The notes under the pieces: generated by a model
The model's database searches: none
Told to the model about the DNA's origin: nothing
The model's input: only the letters and a program-made list of their open reading frames with translations
NCBI GenBank assembly: GCA_017553685.1
Contig: JAFZKH010000004.1
Span: 1 to 64,000, forward strand
From: Bacilli bacterium
GTDB taxonomy: Bacteria > Bacillota_I > Bacilli_A > RF39 > UBA660
Direction: 5' to 3'
DNA: 64,000 nucleotides
Shown here: one piece after another, positions 34,296-43,024 of the stretch
How the letters are laid out: every line of letters begins with the position of its first letter
How positions within the stretch are numbered: position 1 is the stretch's first letter
Translations under genes and position numbers: made by a program

Positions 34296-35786
34296 TTATT
34301 TCTTAGACTTTTTAGATTCCTTTGCTTCTTCTTTTGCTTCTTTTTTTACTTCTTTAATTAATTTTTTATTATGATCTAATAATGCAAGAATTACTAAACC
34401 AATAATTATTATTGAAACAATAATAGCAAATAAACCGAATCCTTTAGTAGCAATTGATAAAATTACAAGAGCAACTAAAAGTACGATTAAGAAGAATTTC
34501 CAAATATACTTCATCCAATCTTTGTAAGATACATCTGTATATCTTAAACCAAAGAATACAAGAATACTTGTTGGTGAGATTAATAGTACTAAACTATAAA
34601 TGGCTTGGAATATAATAGCTAAAGCTGCTTCATATCCAGTTGATGAAGTAGTATAGCTTACTCCTGATAATGCAAATTGTGATGCATATGTATAATCAGG
34701 ATAGAATAATCCAGTCACACCTGATATAACTGATGAAGTAAATAGATTAATTTTTTCACTAAATGCAGTTACAAATGTATAGTAAACTCCAGAAGTATAT
34801 AGGTTAATAAATACTATACCAGCTAGTAATAGAATTACTATATATGGAATAGATTTTCTAAATGCTATGCCAAATGCATTAATTACTTCATTAAATTTAA
34901 CTCTATAAATAATAGCAATTACTATAGTAACTACAAATAATAATAATGCTAAATTATGAAGTTCAAATGCACCAAATTCAACTATTTCATTTCCAACAAT
35001 TGAATTGAAAATAGAAACGTTAGCAACTTTTGCACTTTGAAGTGTTTCTAGGAATTTACTAAATCCATCGAATCCAAAATATTCACCCCAAGGAACAAAT
35101 CCAAGAACAACTAATACTAGAAGAATTCCCATTATAATTTTTAATGGTAATGTTTTTGAAACGTTTTCTTTACTAAGATCAACCTTTTCTGGTTTTTTAT
35201 TAAATACTAAAATAAATGCAAGTAATGCAAGTAATAAAACTAGTGTTAACACTATTTTATATAGTAAATTGTCAGTAACAGTTAAATTTAGTATTTGGTT
35301 ATTATAATATGTATGTAATGATCCGGCATTACCAATAATAGTAGCGCCTATAGTAGCAGCAATAGCTGCTCCTCTACCATATCCAAGTTTTCTTATTACA
35401 GAAATAAAGAATGGTAGTATAAATAAAGCTACATATATTTGACCAGTAACAGCTGATAATATTCCAAGAATAAATACTACAAGTGCTATAAATAAAGTTT
35501 TTCTCTTTGAAAATCTTCTAGCAACTGAAGTAACTAATCCGTCATATTTTTCAGTCTTATCTAATATAGCATAGAAAAATCCAACAGTTAAAATATATAC
35601 TATAGTTGTAATGAATACACTTAATGATGTTAAACCATTAAAGAATGTATCAGTTAAAGCAACTGGCATAATAGTATCTTTTGAAACTTCTCCATAACTA
35701 ATAATAGTACCTGGAACAAAATAACTAATAATAACTGTAAATAATATTACAATTCCTAAAATTTTAAATAAATTATATTTTTTCAT
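34296..35786 (-). CDS. YfcC-like membrane carrier
   Basis: A 496-residue protein with about twelve hydrophobic segments and a charged, Lys/Glu-rich tail (KEAKEEAKESKKSKK). The opening (ILGIVILFTVIISYFVPG), GFFYAILDKT and the GNAGSLHTYYNNQI region recall the YfcC/anaerobic C4-dicarboxylate or basic amino-acid carrier superfamily, but it is divergent and the substrate is not clear. The leader 35787-35850 contains a strong SD AGGAGG (35857 region) with a three-codon mini-frame GTG-AAT-AAC-TAA, then the real SD GGAGGAG at the gene. It is a single-gene unit. Confidence 0.65.
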   Translation of the reverse strand: MKKYNLFKILGIVILFTVIISYFVPGTIISYGEVSKDTIMPVALTDTFFNGLTSLSVFITTIVYILTVGFFYAILDKTEKYDGLVTSVARRFSKRKTLFIALVVFILGILSAVTGQIYVALFILPFFISVIRKLGYGRGAAIAATIGATIIGNAGSLHTYYNNQILNLTVTDNLLYKIVLTLVLLLALLAFILVFNKKPEKVDLSKENVSKTLPLKIIMGILLVLVVLGFVPWGEYFGFDGFSKFLETLQSAKVANVSIFNSIVGNEIVEFGAFELHNLALLLFVVTIVIAIIYRVKFNEVINAFGIAFRKSIPYIVILLLAGIVFINLYTSGVYYTFVTAFSEKINLFTSSVISGVTGLFYPDYTYASQFALSGVSYTTSSTGYEAALAIIFQAIYSLVLLISPTSILVFFGLRYTDVSYKDWMKYIWKFFLIVLLVALVILSIATKGFGLFAIIVSIIIIGLVILALLDHNKKLIKEVKKEAKEEAKESKKSKK

Positions 35787-35877
35787 AATTATCTCCTCCT
35801 ATTTTATGAACTCTAGTATTACCTTCTTAGTTATTCACCTTTATCCTCCTATTAGAAATTATAACACTATTAAAAAA

Positions 35878-35911
35878 TAAAAAAAAGTAATTTTTAAAAA
35901 TTACTTTTTCT
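35878..35911 (-). terminator. intrinsic terminator
   Basis: An AAAAAGTAATTTTT/AAAAATTACTTTTT stem lies two bases beyond the lysS stop at 35913. Confidence 0.85.
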
Positions 35912-35912
35912 T

Positions 35913-37373
35913 TTATTTATTATTTGGTCTCATCATTGGGAATAATACTACATCTCTAACACTAGCAGCATTATATAGTAGCATCATTAATCTATCTATA
36001 CCAACACCAAGTCCACTTATTGGTGGCATACCTTGTTCCATTGCAAGTAAATAGTCTTCATCTAAATCCATAGTTTCATCATCACCTTGAGCTTTAGCTT
36101 TTAATTGATCTTCAAAGTTAGATCTTTGAACTTCTGGATTAACAAGTTCTGAATATGCATTACATATTTCTGCACCTGCAATAATTACTTGGAATACATC
36201 AACAACTTTATCATTATCATCATTTCTTCTAGCAAGTGGTTTTAATACTGCTGGATAATTCCACATAATTGTTGGTTCAAATATATTTGCTCTAACTAAT
36301 CTCTTATAACAGAAATCTATTAATTGAGCTAATGAATTACATTCTTCAAGATCAGCTTTAGTAAACTTACCTGATTCAATTATTTTAGTTCTTAATTCTT
36401 CAGGATCTTCTATATTAATGAAATCAAATCCAAGTTCTTTAGTTAATGCTTCAACATAGTTTACTCTATCCCATTCTTTTCCTAAATCTATAGTTCTATC
36501 TCCTACTTGAATTTCAGTAGTACCCTTTAAGAATTCAGCAGTACTTCTCATGAAGTCTTGGAAGAATTTAATATTATCTTCAAAATTCCAATAACAAGCA
36601 TACCATTCAATTTGAGTAAATTCTTGTAAATGTTGAGGATCCATTCCTTCATTTCTAAAACATTTAGCAACTTCATATACTCTTTCATACCCTGCAGCAT
36701 TACATTCCTTTAAATAACACTCTGGTGCTATTCTTAAATTACAATCAATATCTAATGCGTTATGATGTGTAAAGAATGGTTTAGCTGATGCTCCAGAAAC
36801 TGCAGTTTGAACAATTGGAGTTTCAACTTCTAAGAATCCATTTTCTGCCATGAATCTTCTTAAGAAATAATAGAACTTACTTCTACCTAAAAATAATTCT
36901 CTAGAATCTTCATTCATAATTAAATCTACATATCTTTCACGATACTTAGTTTCAGTATCTTGAAGTCCATGGAATTTTTCAGGAAGTGGTCTTAGTGCCT
37001 TACCTAGGAATGTGAAATCATGTACTTCTAATGATTTTTCACCAGTTTGTGTAGTAATAATTTCACCCTTAGCTCCTATAAAATCTCCAGAGTCAAAAAT
37101 CTTTTTAAACTCTTCATATTTTTCTTCACCAAGTACATCTTGTCTAATTTGTAATTGAATATTAGCTTCTATATTTTTTATTTTAACGAAAGATAATTTA
37201 CCCATCTTTCTCATGAAACCTATTCTACCAGCTATAGAAACATCTTTTGTTCCATCTGCAAGTTCTCTTGCTTCTTTAATAGTATGAGTAGTTTCATATT
37301 TATCTGGATAAGGTCTTTCTACTAATTTTAATTTTTCTCTTCTAACAATCTCTTGTTCAGATAATTCTCTCAT
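35913..37373 (-). CDS. lysS: lysyl-tRNA synthetase, class II
   Basis: A 486-residue class II enzyme. The OB-fold anticodon domain includes VSIAGRIGFMRKMGKLSFV, motif 1 lies near VETPIVQ, motif 2 is FRNEGMDPQHLQEFTQIEWY and motif 3 GLGVGIDRLMMLLYN. ATG 37373 fits GAGG eight bases upstream; an earlier GTG overlaps the SD. Length and all motifs fit. It lies downstream of dusB, with a 25-base gap and possible co-transcription. Confidence 0.96.
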   Translation of the reverse strand: MRELSEQEIVRREKLKLVERPYPDKYETTHTIKEARELADGTKDVSIAGRIGFMRKMGKLSFVKIKNIEANIQLQIRQDVLGEEKYEEFKKIFDSGDFIGAKGEIITTQTGEKSLEVHDFTFLGKALRPLPEKFHGLQDTETKYRERYVDLIMNEDSRELFLGRSKFYYFLRRFMAENGFLEVETPIVQTAVSGASAKPFFTHHNALDIDCNLRIAPECYLKECNAAGYERVYEVAKCFRNEGMDPQHLQEFTQIEWYACYWNFEDNIKFFQDFMRSTAEFLKGTTEIQVGDRTIDLGKEWDRVNYVEALTKELGFDFINIEDPEELRTKIIESGKFTKADLEECNSLAQLIDFCYKRLVRANIFEPTIMWNYPAVLKPLARRNDDNDKVVDVFQVIIAGAEICNAYSELVNPEVQRSNFEDQLKAKAQGDDETMDLDEDYLLAMEQGMPPISGLGVGIDRLMMLLYNAASVRDVVLFPMMRPNNK

Positions 37374-37398
37374 TTTTTCCACCTCTTTAATAAATAAA

Positions 37399-38373
37399 TT
37401 ATAACATACTTTCTTTATAATTTATAAGTATTTTTTCAAGTTCTTCCTTTGTTTTACTTTGAAATATAGCATTTTTTACAGATGAAGAACCTTTCATGCC
37501 TTTTAAATACCATGCAGCATGTGTTCTCATTTGTAAAATTGCTTGATTCTCAGGTTTTATTTCAAGTAAATAATTCATATGTTTTAAACATAAATCTATT
37601 TTGTCTATATCAGAAATGCTATCTAATTTTTTACCTGTTTTATAATAATAATCTAGTTCTTTAAATATAAATGGATTACCAAGAGCACCTCTTCCTATCA
37701 TTACTGCATCACATCCAGTTTCTTTTTGCATACGAATAGCATCATCAACTGTCTTAATATCTCCATTACCAATAACAGGAATACTTACTGCTTCTTTTAC
37801 ATCTTTAATGATAGACCAATCAGCTAATCCTTCATAGCCTTGTGCTCTAGTTCTTGGATGAATAGTTATTGCAGATGCTCCTGCTTCTTCAATAATTTTT
37901 GCTACTTCTACAGCATTAATACTATTTTTATCCCACCCACTTCTTATCTTAACTGTAACAGGACAAGGAACTGAATCTACTACTGCTTTAACTATTTCTT
38001 TTATCTTTTCAGGATTCTTTAATAAAGCAGATCCAGCTTGTGCTCTAACAGCTACTTTAGGTACAGGACAACCCATATTAATATCTATAATATCTGGTTT
38101 CATTATTTCATATACTTTTTTAGCAGCTATAACAAAACTTTCTTTATCAGAGCCAAATATTTGTTGTGCTATAGGTCTTTCTTTTTCATCCATTTTAAGC
38201 ATAGAAAAAGTTTTTTTATCACCATACATAATAGCTTTATCAGAAACCATTTCTGCAAAAACTATACCTGCTCCCATTTCTCTACATAACTTTCTAAATG
38301 CACTATCACATACACCAGCCATTGGAGCTAAACAAATATTATTCTCTATGTTTACATTTCCAATTTTAAACAT
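37399..38373 (-). CDS. dusB: tRNA-dihydrouridine synthase, DusB family
   Basis: A 324-residue FMN enzyme that reduces uridines in the tRNA D-loop. The TIM-barrel start is [20 protein letters not shown], the catalytic segment [20 protein letters not shown] contains the active Cys, and [25 protein letters not shown] and GNGDIK mark FMN and RNA sites, with [12 protein letters not shown] at the phosphate site. ATG 38373 follows GGTGAAAGAA; upstream extension would run into the sortase gene. In Firmicutes dusB often precedes lysS, as here. Confidence 0.93.
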   Translation of the reverse strand: MFKIGNVNIENNICLAPMAGVCDSAFRKLCREMGAGIVFAEMVSDKAIMYGDKKTFSMLKMDEKERPIAQQIFGSDKESFVIAAKKVYEIMKPDIIDINMGCPVPKVAVRAQAGSALLKNPEKIKEIVKAVVDSVPCPVTVKIRSGWDKNSINAVEVAKIIEEAGASAITIHPRTRAQGYEGLADWSIIKDVKEAVSIPVIGNGDIKTVDDAIRMQKETGCDAVMIGRGALGNPFIFKELDYYYKTGKKLDSISDIDKIDLCLKHMNYLLEIKPENQAILQMRTHAAWYLKGMKGSSSVKNAIFQSKTKEELEKILINYKESML

Positions 38374-38395
38374 TTCTTTCACCGGTAATATAATA

Positions 38396-38875
38396 CTATT
38401 TTTTACTGCAAAATACAACTAATCTTTTTTGATTATCATTTGTACAAGTTATTAGTTTTAATCCTTCTTTATTAAAAGTAGAACTATCATCAATACTTAC
38501 TATTTTTATATTATCCACAGTATATATATATTCTTGTTTAAAATTACTAAGTATAATTTCATCACCAATATTTAAATTATATAATTTATGAAATACATAT
38601 TTATTATTATGACCTGAAAGAATTATATTAGAACCTCCTATTGGATCAGATAAATTATGCATAGAAACTAGATTCTCATTTATAGCTTTATCTCCCTTTT
38701 TAATTACATTTTTATAATTAAATTTAGGTATATAAATATATCCTTCATATATAGAAGATCCTTTAGATAATAATATGTTATCTACTCTTTTTTCTATCCT
38801 ATATTTATTATACGAGGGAATAAATAATATAAATAATGATAAAACAAGTAATATTTTAATGATTCTTTTTAACAT
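38396..38875 (-). CDS. small sortase dedicated to the adjacent thioester adhesin
   Basis: A 159-residue sortase. The N-terminal anchor is at about 5-20, then [17 protein letters not shown] supplies the catalytic His, [17 protein letters not shown] supplies Cys (LITC) and Arg. It is short (about 160 residues), close to minimal class-D/E type, and starts inside the end of the adhesin gene (20-base overlap, AGGA upstream). This fixed pairing suggests it attaches that adhesin to the wall or to itself as a pilus subunit. Substrate specificity is inferred. Confidence 0.87.
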   Translation of the reverse strand: MLKRIIKILLVLSLFILFIPSYNKYRIEKRVDNILLSKGSSIYEGYIYIPKFNYKNVIKKGDKAINENLVSMHNLSDPIGGSNIILSGHNNKYVFHKLYNLNIGDEIILSNFKQEYIYTVDNIKIVSIDDSSTFNKEGLKLITCTNDNQKRLVVFCSKK

Positions 38876-40535
38876 AGATTAATCCTAAAACATCTAGTAT
38901 AAGTAATATATAAGGCCATACTTCTTTTGAAGTACTAGTAATTGGCATAATAGTTTTATCATTATTTATAGTAAGAGTTCCTGTGCAATAATTATCATTA
39001 ACTTCAAACTTAACTAATTTATTATTTAATTTATATCCATTTTCTACACTTGTTTCCTTAATATAATATATTCCATAGTTTAATTCTAATTTGGCTTCAC
39101 CATTAATAGTATTACCTTTATATATTACGTTCATATTACTATCATATACTTCATAAGAAGTATTAATCCTATTATCTAATTCATCTGATGATATAAATGT
39201 TATTTCACATAGTATTTTTTTATTTACTATATCCACATGTTTAATAACTATACTCTCTTTATCATTATTATATTTTAAAGATACATTATATACTTTATTA
39301 TCTAATTCATATCCATAATTAGTTTTAACTTCCTTTAGAGTATAATTACCTAAAGGTAATTCTTTAGAATAATCATATTCGTTTTTAGAAGTAATTATTT
39401 CATCAACCTTATTATTATTTTCATCATATATTTCAAATTTAACATTTTCTAAAAAAACTCCATCTTCATTAGTTTTTCTTATTTCTACTTTACCTTTAGT
39501 TTTTTCATTATAGAAATCTATTTCTTTATTAGAGGAATCTTCCTCAATAGAAAACTTTAACTCATTTGAATTAATATAATATCCATTTGAGGCATTTATT
39601 TCCTTAATAGAATAATCTCCCGGACCTAATCTTAATTCTATATATCCATCTTTAAATTCATATTCTTTATCATTAATGAGTATTTTATTACCGGAATCAT
39701 TTATCAACTCATTAGTTTCTTTATCTCTTTTATTAATTCTTACTTTTACTTTTTCTACTTTAATAATAAATTTACCACTAGGTACATCAGGCATTTTAAA
39801 TGTAGCTAAATCTTGTGTTGAACTATCTTCTCTATCATATACTATAGTTCTATCATAACCATTTTTAATAGGATTTAAATATACCTCATAAGTACCTAAT
39901 TTATCTAATTTAAAAGTAATAGAATTCTTATCTCTAGTAAAAGATAAATCACTTGATATTTCATATAGTTCTAAAATACCATTACTATCTGTAAATGTAT
40001 AATTATCTGTTGTATATAAAGTATTAACAGAATTATTTAATGATGGCATTCTTTTATATAAAGATACCATTCTAAGTATTTCATTCTTTTCTTTAGAAAT
40101 ATCTATTACTGGAGTACTAGAATTATTACCTGTATGCCATACTATATCTTCATCTTTAGAAAGTCTCCATATTAATTCTTGAGTAGCCATATAATATTCA
40201 ATACTATTATGATTTTTAAAACCATATCCATAATAAGCATATAATTCCATCTTTCTTTTTGCATCCTCTGAATAACCTGAAATACTCCAGTTATCATAAG
40301 AATTGTAATTATCAAAATTAATACTTGTTTCTGGTTGAATACAGTATGCTAACTTACCATTAGCATAATTAAATTTTAATTGTCCATATGAAAATACTTT
40401 TCCATTTCTATAATGAAATGACCATATATTATCTATATAGTTCTTAGATATACTAGTATCTAATGAAGCCGCTTTAACCCCTTTAAAACTAAAACATATA
40501 ATTATTAATAATATTAATTTTATTAATCTTTTCAT
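38856..40535 (-). CDS. thioester-domain, Cna-B surface adhesin with sortase tail
   Basis: A 559-residue secreted protein. A signal peptide covers about 1-22. A thioester domain follows: KLAYCIQPETS near 60 holds the Cys and YYMATQELIWRLS near 115 the Gln, matching the Cys-Gln thioester pattern of TQxA domains that bond covalently to host amines. From about 260 lie three or more Cna-B/SpaA-like modules (KVEIRKTNEDG, ENVKFEIYD, ISFISSD-like). The tail is TIMPITSTSKEVWPYILLIL then a KKNH end, an MPITS sorting-like motif with membrane helix. The sortase downstream overlaps its 3' end. A host-surface tether is inferred from known TED adhesins. Confidence 0.88.
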   Translation of the reverse strand: MKRLIKLILLIIICFSFKGVKAASLDTSISKNYIDNIWSFHYRNGKVFSYGQLKFNYANGKLAYCIQPETSINFDNYNSYDNWSISGYSEDAKRKMELYAYYGYGFKNHNSIEYYMATQELIWRLSKDEDIVWHTGNNSSTPVIDISKEKNEILRMVSLYKRMPSLNNSVNTLYTTDNYTFTDSNGILELYEISSDLSFTRDKNSITFKLDKLGTYEVYLNPIKNGYDRTIVYDREDSSTQDLATFKMPDVPSGKFIIKVEKVKVRINKRDKETNELINDSGNKILINDKEYEFKDGYIELRLGPGDYSIKEINASNGYYINSNELKFSIEEDSSNKEIDFYNEKTKGKVEIRKTNEDGVFLENVKFEIYDENNNKVDEIITSKNEYDYSKELPLGNYTLKEVKTNYGYELDNKVYNVSLKYNNDKESIVIKHVDIVNKKILCEITFISSDELDNRINTSYEVYDSNMNVIYKGNTINGEAKLELNYGIYYIKETSVENGYKLNNKLVKFEVNDNYCTGTLTINNDKTIMPITSTSKEVWPYILLILDVLGLIYVKKNH

Positions 40536-40581
40536 AATTCACCTCAAATATTATATTGACTAATAAAATTAATATTCCACT

Positions 40582-40611
40582 AAAAAAAGGATTATTTCTA
40601 ATCCTTTTATT
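40582..40611 (-). terminator. intrinsic terminator
   Basis: An AAAGGATTA/TAATCCTTT stem with an A run includes the stop of the 40607 gene. Confidence 0.85.
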
Positions 40612-41446
40612 CACTTGCAATACTGTTTGCAATATCTTTAGCTCTTCTCATTGATGTTAATATTAATTTCTTATCTTTATTTGGTTCAGAACCTTTAAAT
40701 GAAAATCCATATTTTTCTTCATATATTTTAATAAGTATATTTCCCATATATCCAAGTAATTCATATAATTCTTTTGTTCCATTTTCTCTTGAACCAAATT
40801 TAGAAAATACTCTATCTAATAATGAATTATTATATGCATCTATACACATTTTAGTTATAGTATCATCACCATGATAAATAGTTCTAGAAAAATCATTAGC
40901 TAATGAGTAACAATCTCTATAATCAGTTATTTTAGTACTTAATAATACTGGAGGTTCTGTATATTCAGTCATAAATAATTCTTCTTTATAAATGCCATCT
41001 ACTTCAGAACCATATTTTGCTTTAACCATAGCTTCAGCAGTTATTTGAGAAATTACTTCATCTAATAAAAACATTCCCCATTCAGGAAATCTAACCAAAG
41101 GATTCCCTTCAGATAAACTCTTATTTGCTGAACTAAATTCTTTTATATCACTCTTCCTGTATACATATAAATCTCTATGTATGTCATTACTAAAATGAGA
41201 TAATTCATGAAAAATTACTTCATCACCATAGTATTCACCTTTAGAAGAACATTTATCCTTATTTAAAAGAATGATTTGTCTACCACCATCCATGGTAGTT
41301 CTAGCATCCCCTCTTATAGTATTATCTTCAATTACTTCGATTTCTCTAATTCTACTAACAATATTCTCTGCAACCTTATGATCAAAGAAACCTGTTCTCA
41401 TACCAAGTAATATATATTCATCTAATAATTTGTTAAAATTTGTCAT
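40607..41446 (-). CDS. zincin-like protein, HELSH motif, unknown function
   Basis: A 279-residue protein without signal peptide or membrane helix. YYGDEVIFHELSHFSND near 80-96 is an HExxH zinc motif (HELSH). About 40 residues later WGMFLLDEVISQITAE provides Glu residues for a possible third ligand. No family name is recognised. It overlaps the promoterless region before queH: its ATG is two bases past the queH stop, so queH and this gene share a transcript. A cytosolic metallopeptidase is the simplest reading, though zincin-like inactive relatives exist. Confidence 0.7.
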   Translation of the reverse strand: MTNFNKLLDEYILLGMRTGFFDHKVAENIVSRIREIEVIEDNTIRGDARTTMDGGRQIILLNKDKCSSKGEYYGDEVIFHELSHFSNDIHRDLYVYRKSDIKEFSSANKSLSEGNPLVRFPEWGMFLLDEVISQITAEAMVKAKYGSEVDGIYKEELFMTEYTEPPVLLSTKITDYRDCYSLANDFSRTIYHGDDTITKMCIDAYNNSLLDRVFSKFGSRENGTKELYELLGYMGNILIKIYEEKYGFSFKGSEPNKDKKLILTSMRRAKDIANSIASE

Positions 41447-41448
41447 TA

Positions 41449-42030
41449 TTATTCCCCCTTAAGAAATCCTTCTTCTGGTATTGAAAGAGGATCCTTTGTT
41501 TTCTTTACATATCTATCTTCTTCTGAGAATATACATCCACAGTATTTTTGCATATATATTCCATATTCTTTAGCTTTAGCTTGTCCTATATAGAAACCTC
41601 TTCTAAAGTCTCTATATAAGAATTCTATACCAAATTCTTTACTTAGTTTTTCACAGTACATCTTAATAAAATCATGTTTTTGATAGATACTATATAAAAG
41701 GCTCGTACTAACAGCATCATATCCATTCTCTTTAGCATATTCAAATACTCTTCTTAAACGTACTGGATAACAATAATTAACACATCTTGCCGAAATATTA
41801 TCACTTACTTGTTTACAGAACTCATCAAGGCCATAGTTATCCTCTATTATTAGATTAAAATTCATAATATTAGATAACTCTTTTAAAGCATTTAATCTTG
41901 CTTCATATTCTTTATATGGATGTATATTTGGATTAAACCAATATATATCTGGTTCTATACCCTCTTCTCTTAAAGAATCTATACAGTATATAGAACAAGG
42001 TCCACAACAAGCATGCATTAATAATTTCAT
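41449..42030 (-). CDS. queH: epoxyqueuosine reductase QueH
   Basis: A 193-residue QueH (former DUF208) that performs the last queuosine step on tRNA. The motif MHACCGPCSIYCIDSLRE carries the CC and CxxxC iron-binding cysteines, WFNPNIHPYKEYEARL is the family block, and further cysteines near RCVNYCYPVRL and QKYCGCIFSEED complete the metal sites. ATG 42030 fits the AGGTGA SD; an earlier GTG overlaps it. The other queuosine genes are not in this window. Confidence 0.94.
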   Translation of the reverse strand: MKLLMHACCGPCSIYCIDSLREEGIEPDIYWFNPNIHPYKEYEARLNALKELSNIMNFNLIIEDNYGLDEFCKQVSDNISARCVNYCYPVRLRRVFEYAKENGYDAVSTSLLYSIYQKHDFIKMYCEKLSKEFGIEFLYRDFRRGFYIGQAKAKEYGIYMQKYCGCIFSEEDRYVKKTKDPLSIPEEGFLKGE

Positions 42031-42139
42031 AATAATCACCTTTAATAGGTATATTATATTATTTGATATATAAAATGTAAATAATTTATTTCTTAATAAT
42101 TCTTAATAATTTCTTTATTTCAAATTAATATTTGTTTTA

Positions 42140-42304
42140 TATAATGAAATTGTAATAAGGAGGATGATAGATAATTTTAAGATAGAAAAACAATTTAAAA
42201 ATAACAATTAATTAGAGTTTTCCCTACTCTAATATACTAATAAATTAATAAATACTAAACCCCTATTAAACTTTTAGAAAAACCAAGTAATTGGTTTTTT
42301 CTTT
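42140..42304 (+). ncRNA. candidate small RNA or leader upstream of the two-component genes
   Basis: This is the 300-base gene-free stretch between queH and the response regulator. A -10 TATAAT (42140-42145, poor -35) precedes a transcript from about 42152. It holds an AAGGAGG directly touching an ATG of a 15-codon frame (42164-42211), a hairpin TTAGAG-TTTTCCCTA-CTCTAA (42212-42232) with a C-rich loop, a single-stranded CCCCTA, and an AAAAACCAA/TTGGTTTTT terminator (42276-42304). It reads as a small regulatory RNA or an attenuated leader of the regulator gene. Confidence 0.5.
42276..42304 (+). terminator. intrinsic terminator on the plus strand
   Basis: An AAAAACCAAGTAATTGGTTTTT stem followed by TCTTTT, 37 bases before the response regulator ATG. 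Confidence 0.82.
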
Positions 42305-42340
42305 TAAATAAATGTTATAATTTATGTAAGGAGATATATT

Positions 42341-43024
42341 ATGGAAAGAATATTAATAGTAGATGATAATATAGATATTGCAGAGTTAGAAAGTTATATT
42401 CTTAAAAGTGAAGGATATGAAACTGTTATTACTCATTCTGGAGAAGAAGCTCTAGAAGTAATAAATAAAGAAAAGTTTGATCTAATACTTATGGATATAA
42501 TGATGGATGGAATATCTGGTATTGAATTATGTGCTAAAGTAAGAGATAAAGTTGATTGTTCTATTATATTTGTAACTGCTAAAGCTAATTTAGTAGATAA
42601 AATGATAGGATTTGAAATTGGCGCTGATGATTATATAACTAAACCATTTGAAAACCAAGAATTAGTATCTAGAGTTAAAGCACATTTAAGAAAAGATAAA
42701 AGAAATAAAAGTATACCTAAAGGAAATATTATTAAGATTGGAGATATTCAAATTAATAAAGAAAACTATGAAGTATTAAAGAAAGATAAAAAGATTAAGT
42801 TATCTACAAAAGAATTTGAAATACTTCTTTATCTTATGGAGAATGCAGGATTAGTTTTATCTAAAGAACAAATATATGAAAATGTATGGAAAAGTTCTTA
42901 TGGTGATATAGGTTCTGTAGCAGTCCATATAAAGAATCTTAGAGATAAAATTGATAAGGAGGAAAAGTATATTATAACTGTATGGGGATTCGGTTATAAA
43001 TTTACTAAAGAAATAAATGAGTAA
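42341..43024 (+). CDS. OmpR/VanR-type response regulator
   Basis: A 227-residue regulator. The receiver has IVDDNIDIAEL with the acidic pair, phospho-acceptor Asp in LILMDIMMDG, Thr in IFVTAKAN and Lys in YITKPFENQE. The C-terminal winged helix has KLSTKEFEILLYLMENAG and the recognition helix region SVAVHIKNLRDKI, ending GFGYKFTKE. AAGGAG before ATG. It forms an operon with the kinase at 43017 by an eight-base overlap. A -10 TATAAT (42316-42321) would leave almost no leader, so read-through of the upstream terminator is also possible. Confidence 0.93.
   Translation: MERILIVDDNIDIAELESYILKSEGYETVITHSGEEALEVINKEKFDLILMDIMMDGISGIELCAKVRDKVDCSIIFVTAKANLVDKMIGFEIGADDYITKPFENQELVSRVKAHLRKDKRNKSIPKGNIIKIGDIQINKENYEVLKKDKKIKLSTKEFEILLYLMENAGLVLSKEQIYENVWKSSYGDIGSVAVHIKNLRDKIDKEEKYIITVWGFGYKFTKEINE

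Noticed and set aside
42164-42211. 15-codon frame with AAGGAGG next to its ATG
   Set aside because: The SD touches the ATG with no spacer, so efficient initiation is unlikely; kept only as part of the candidate RNA.
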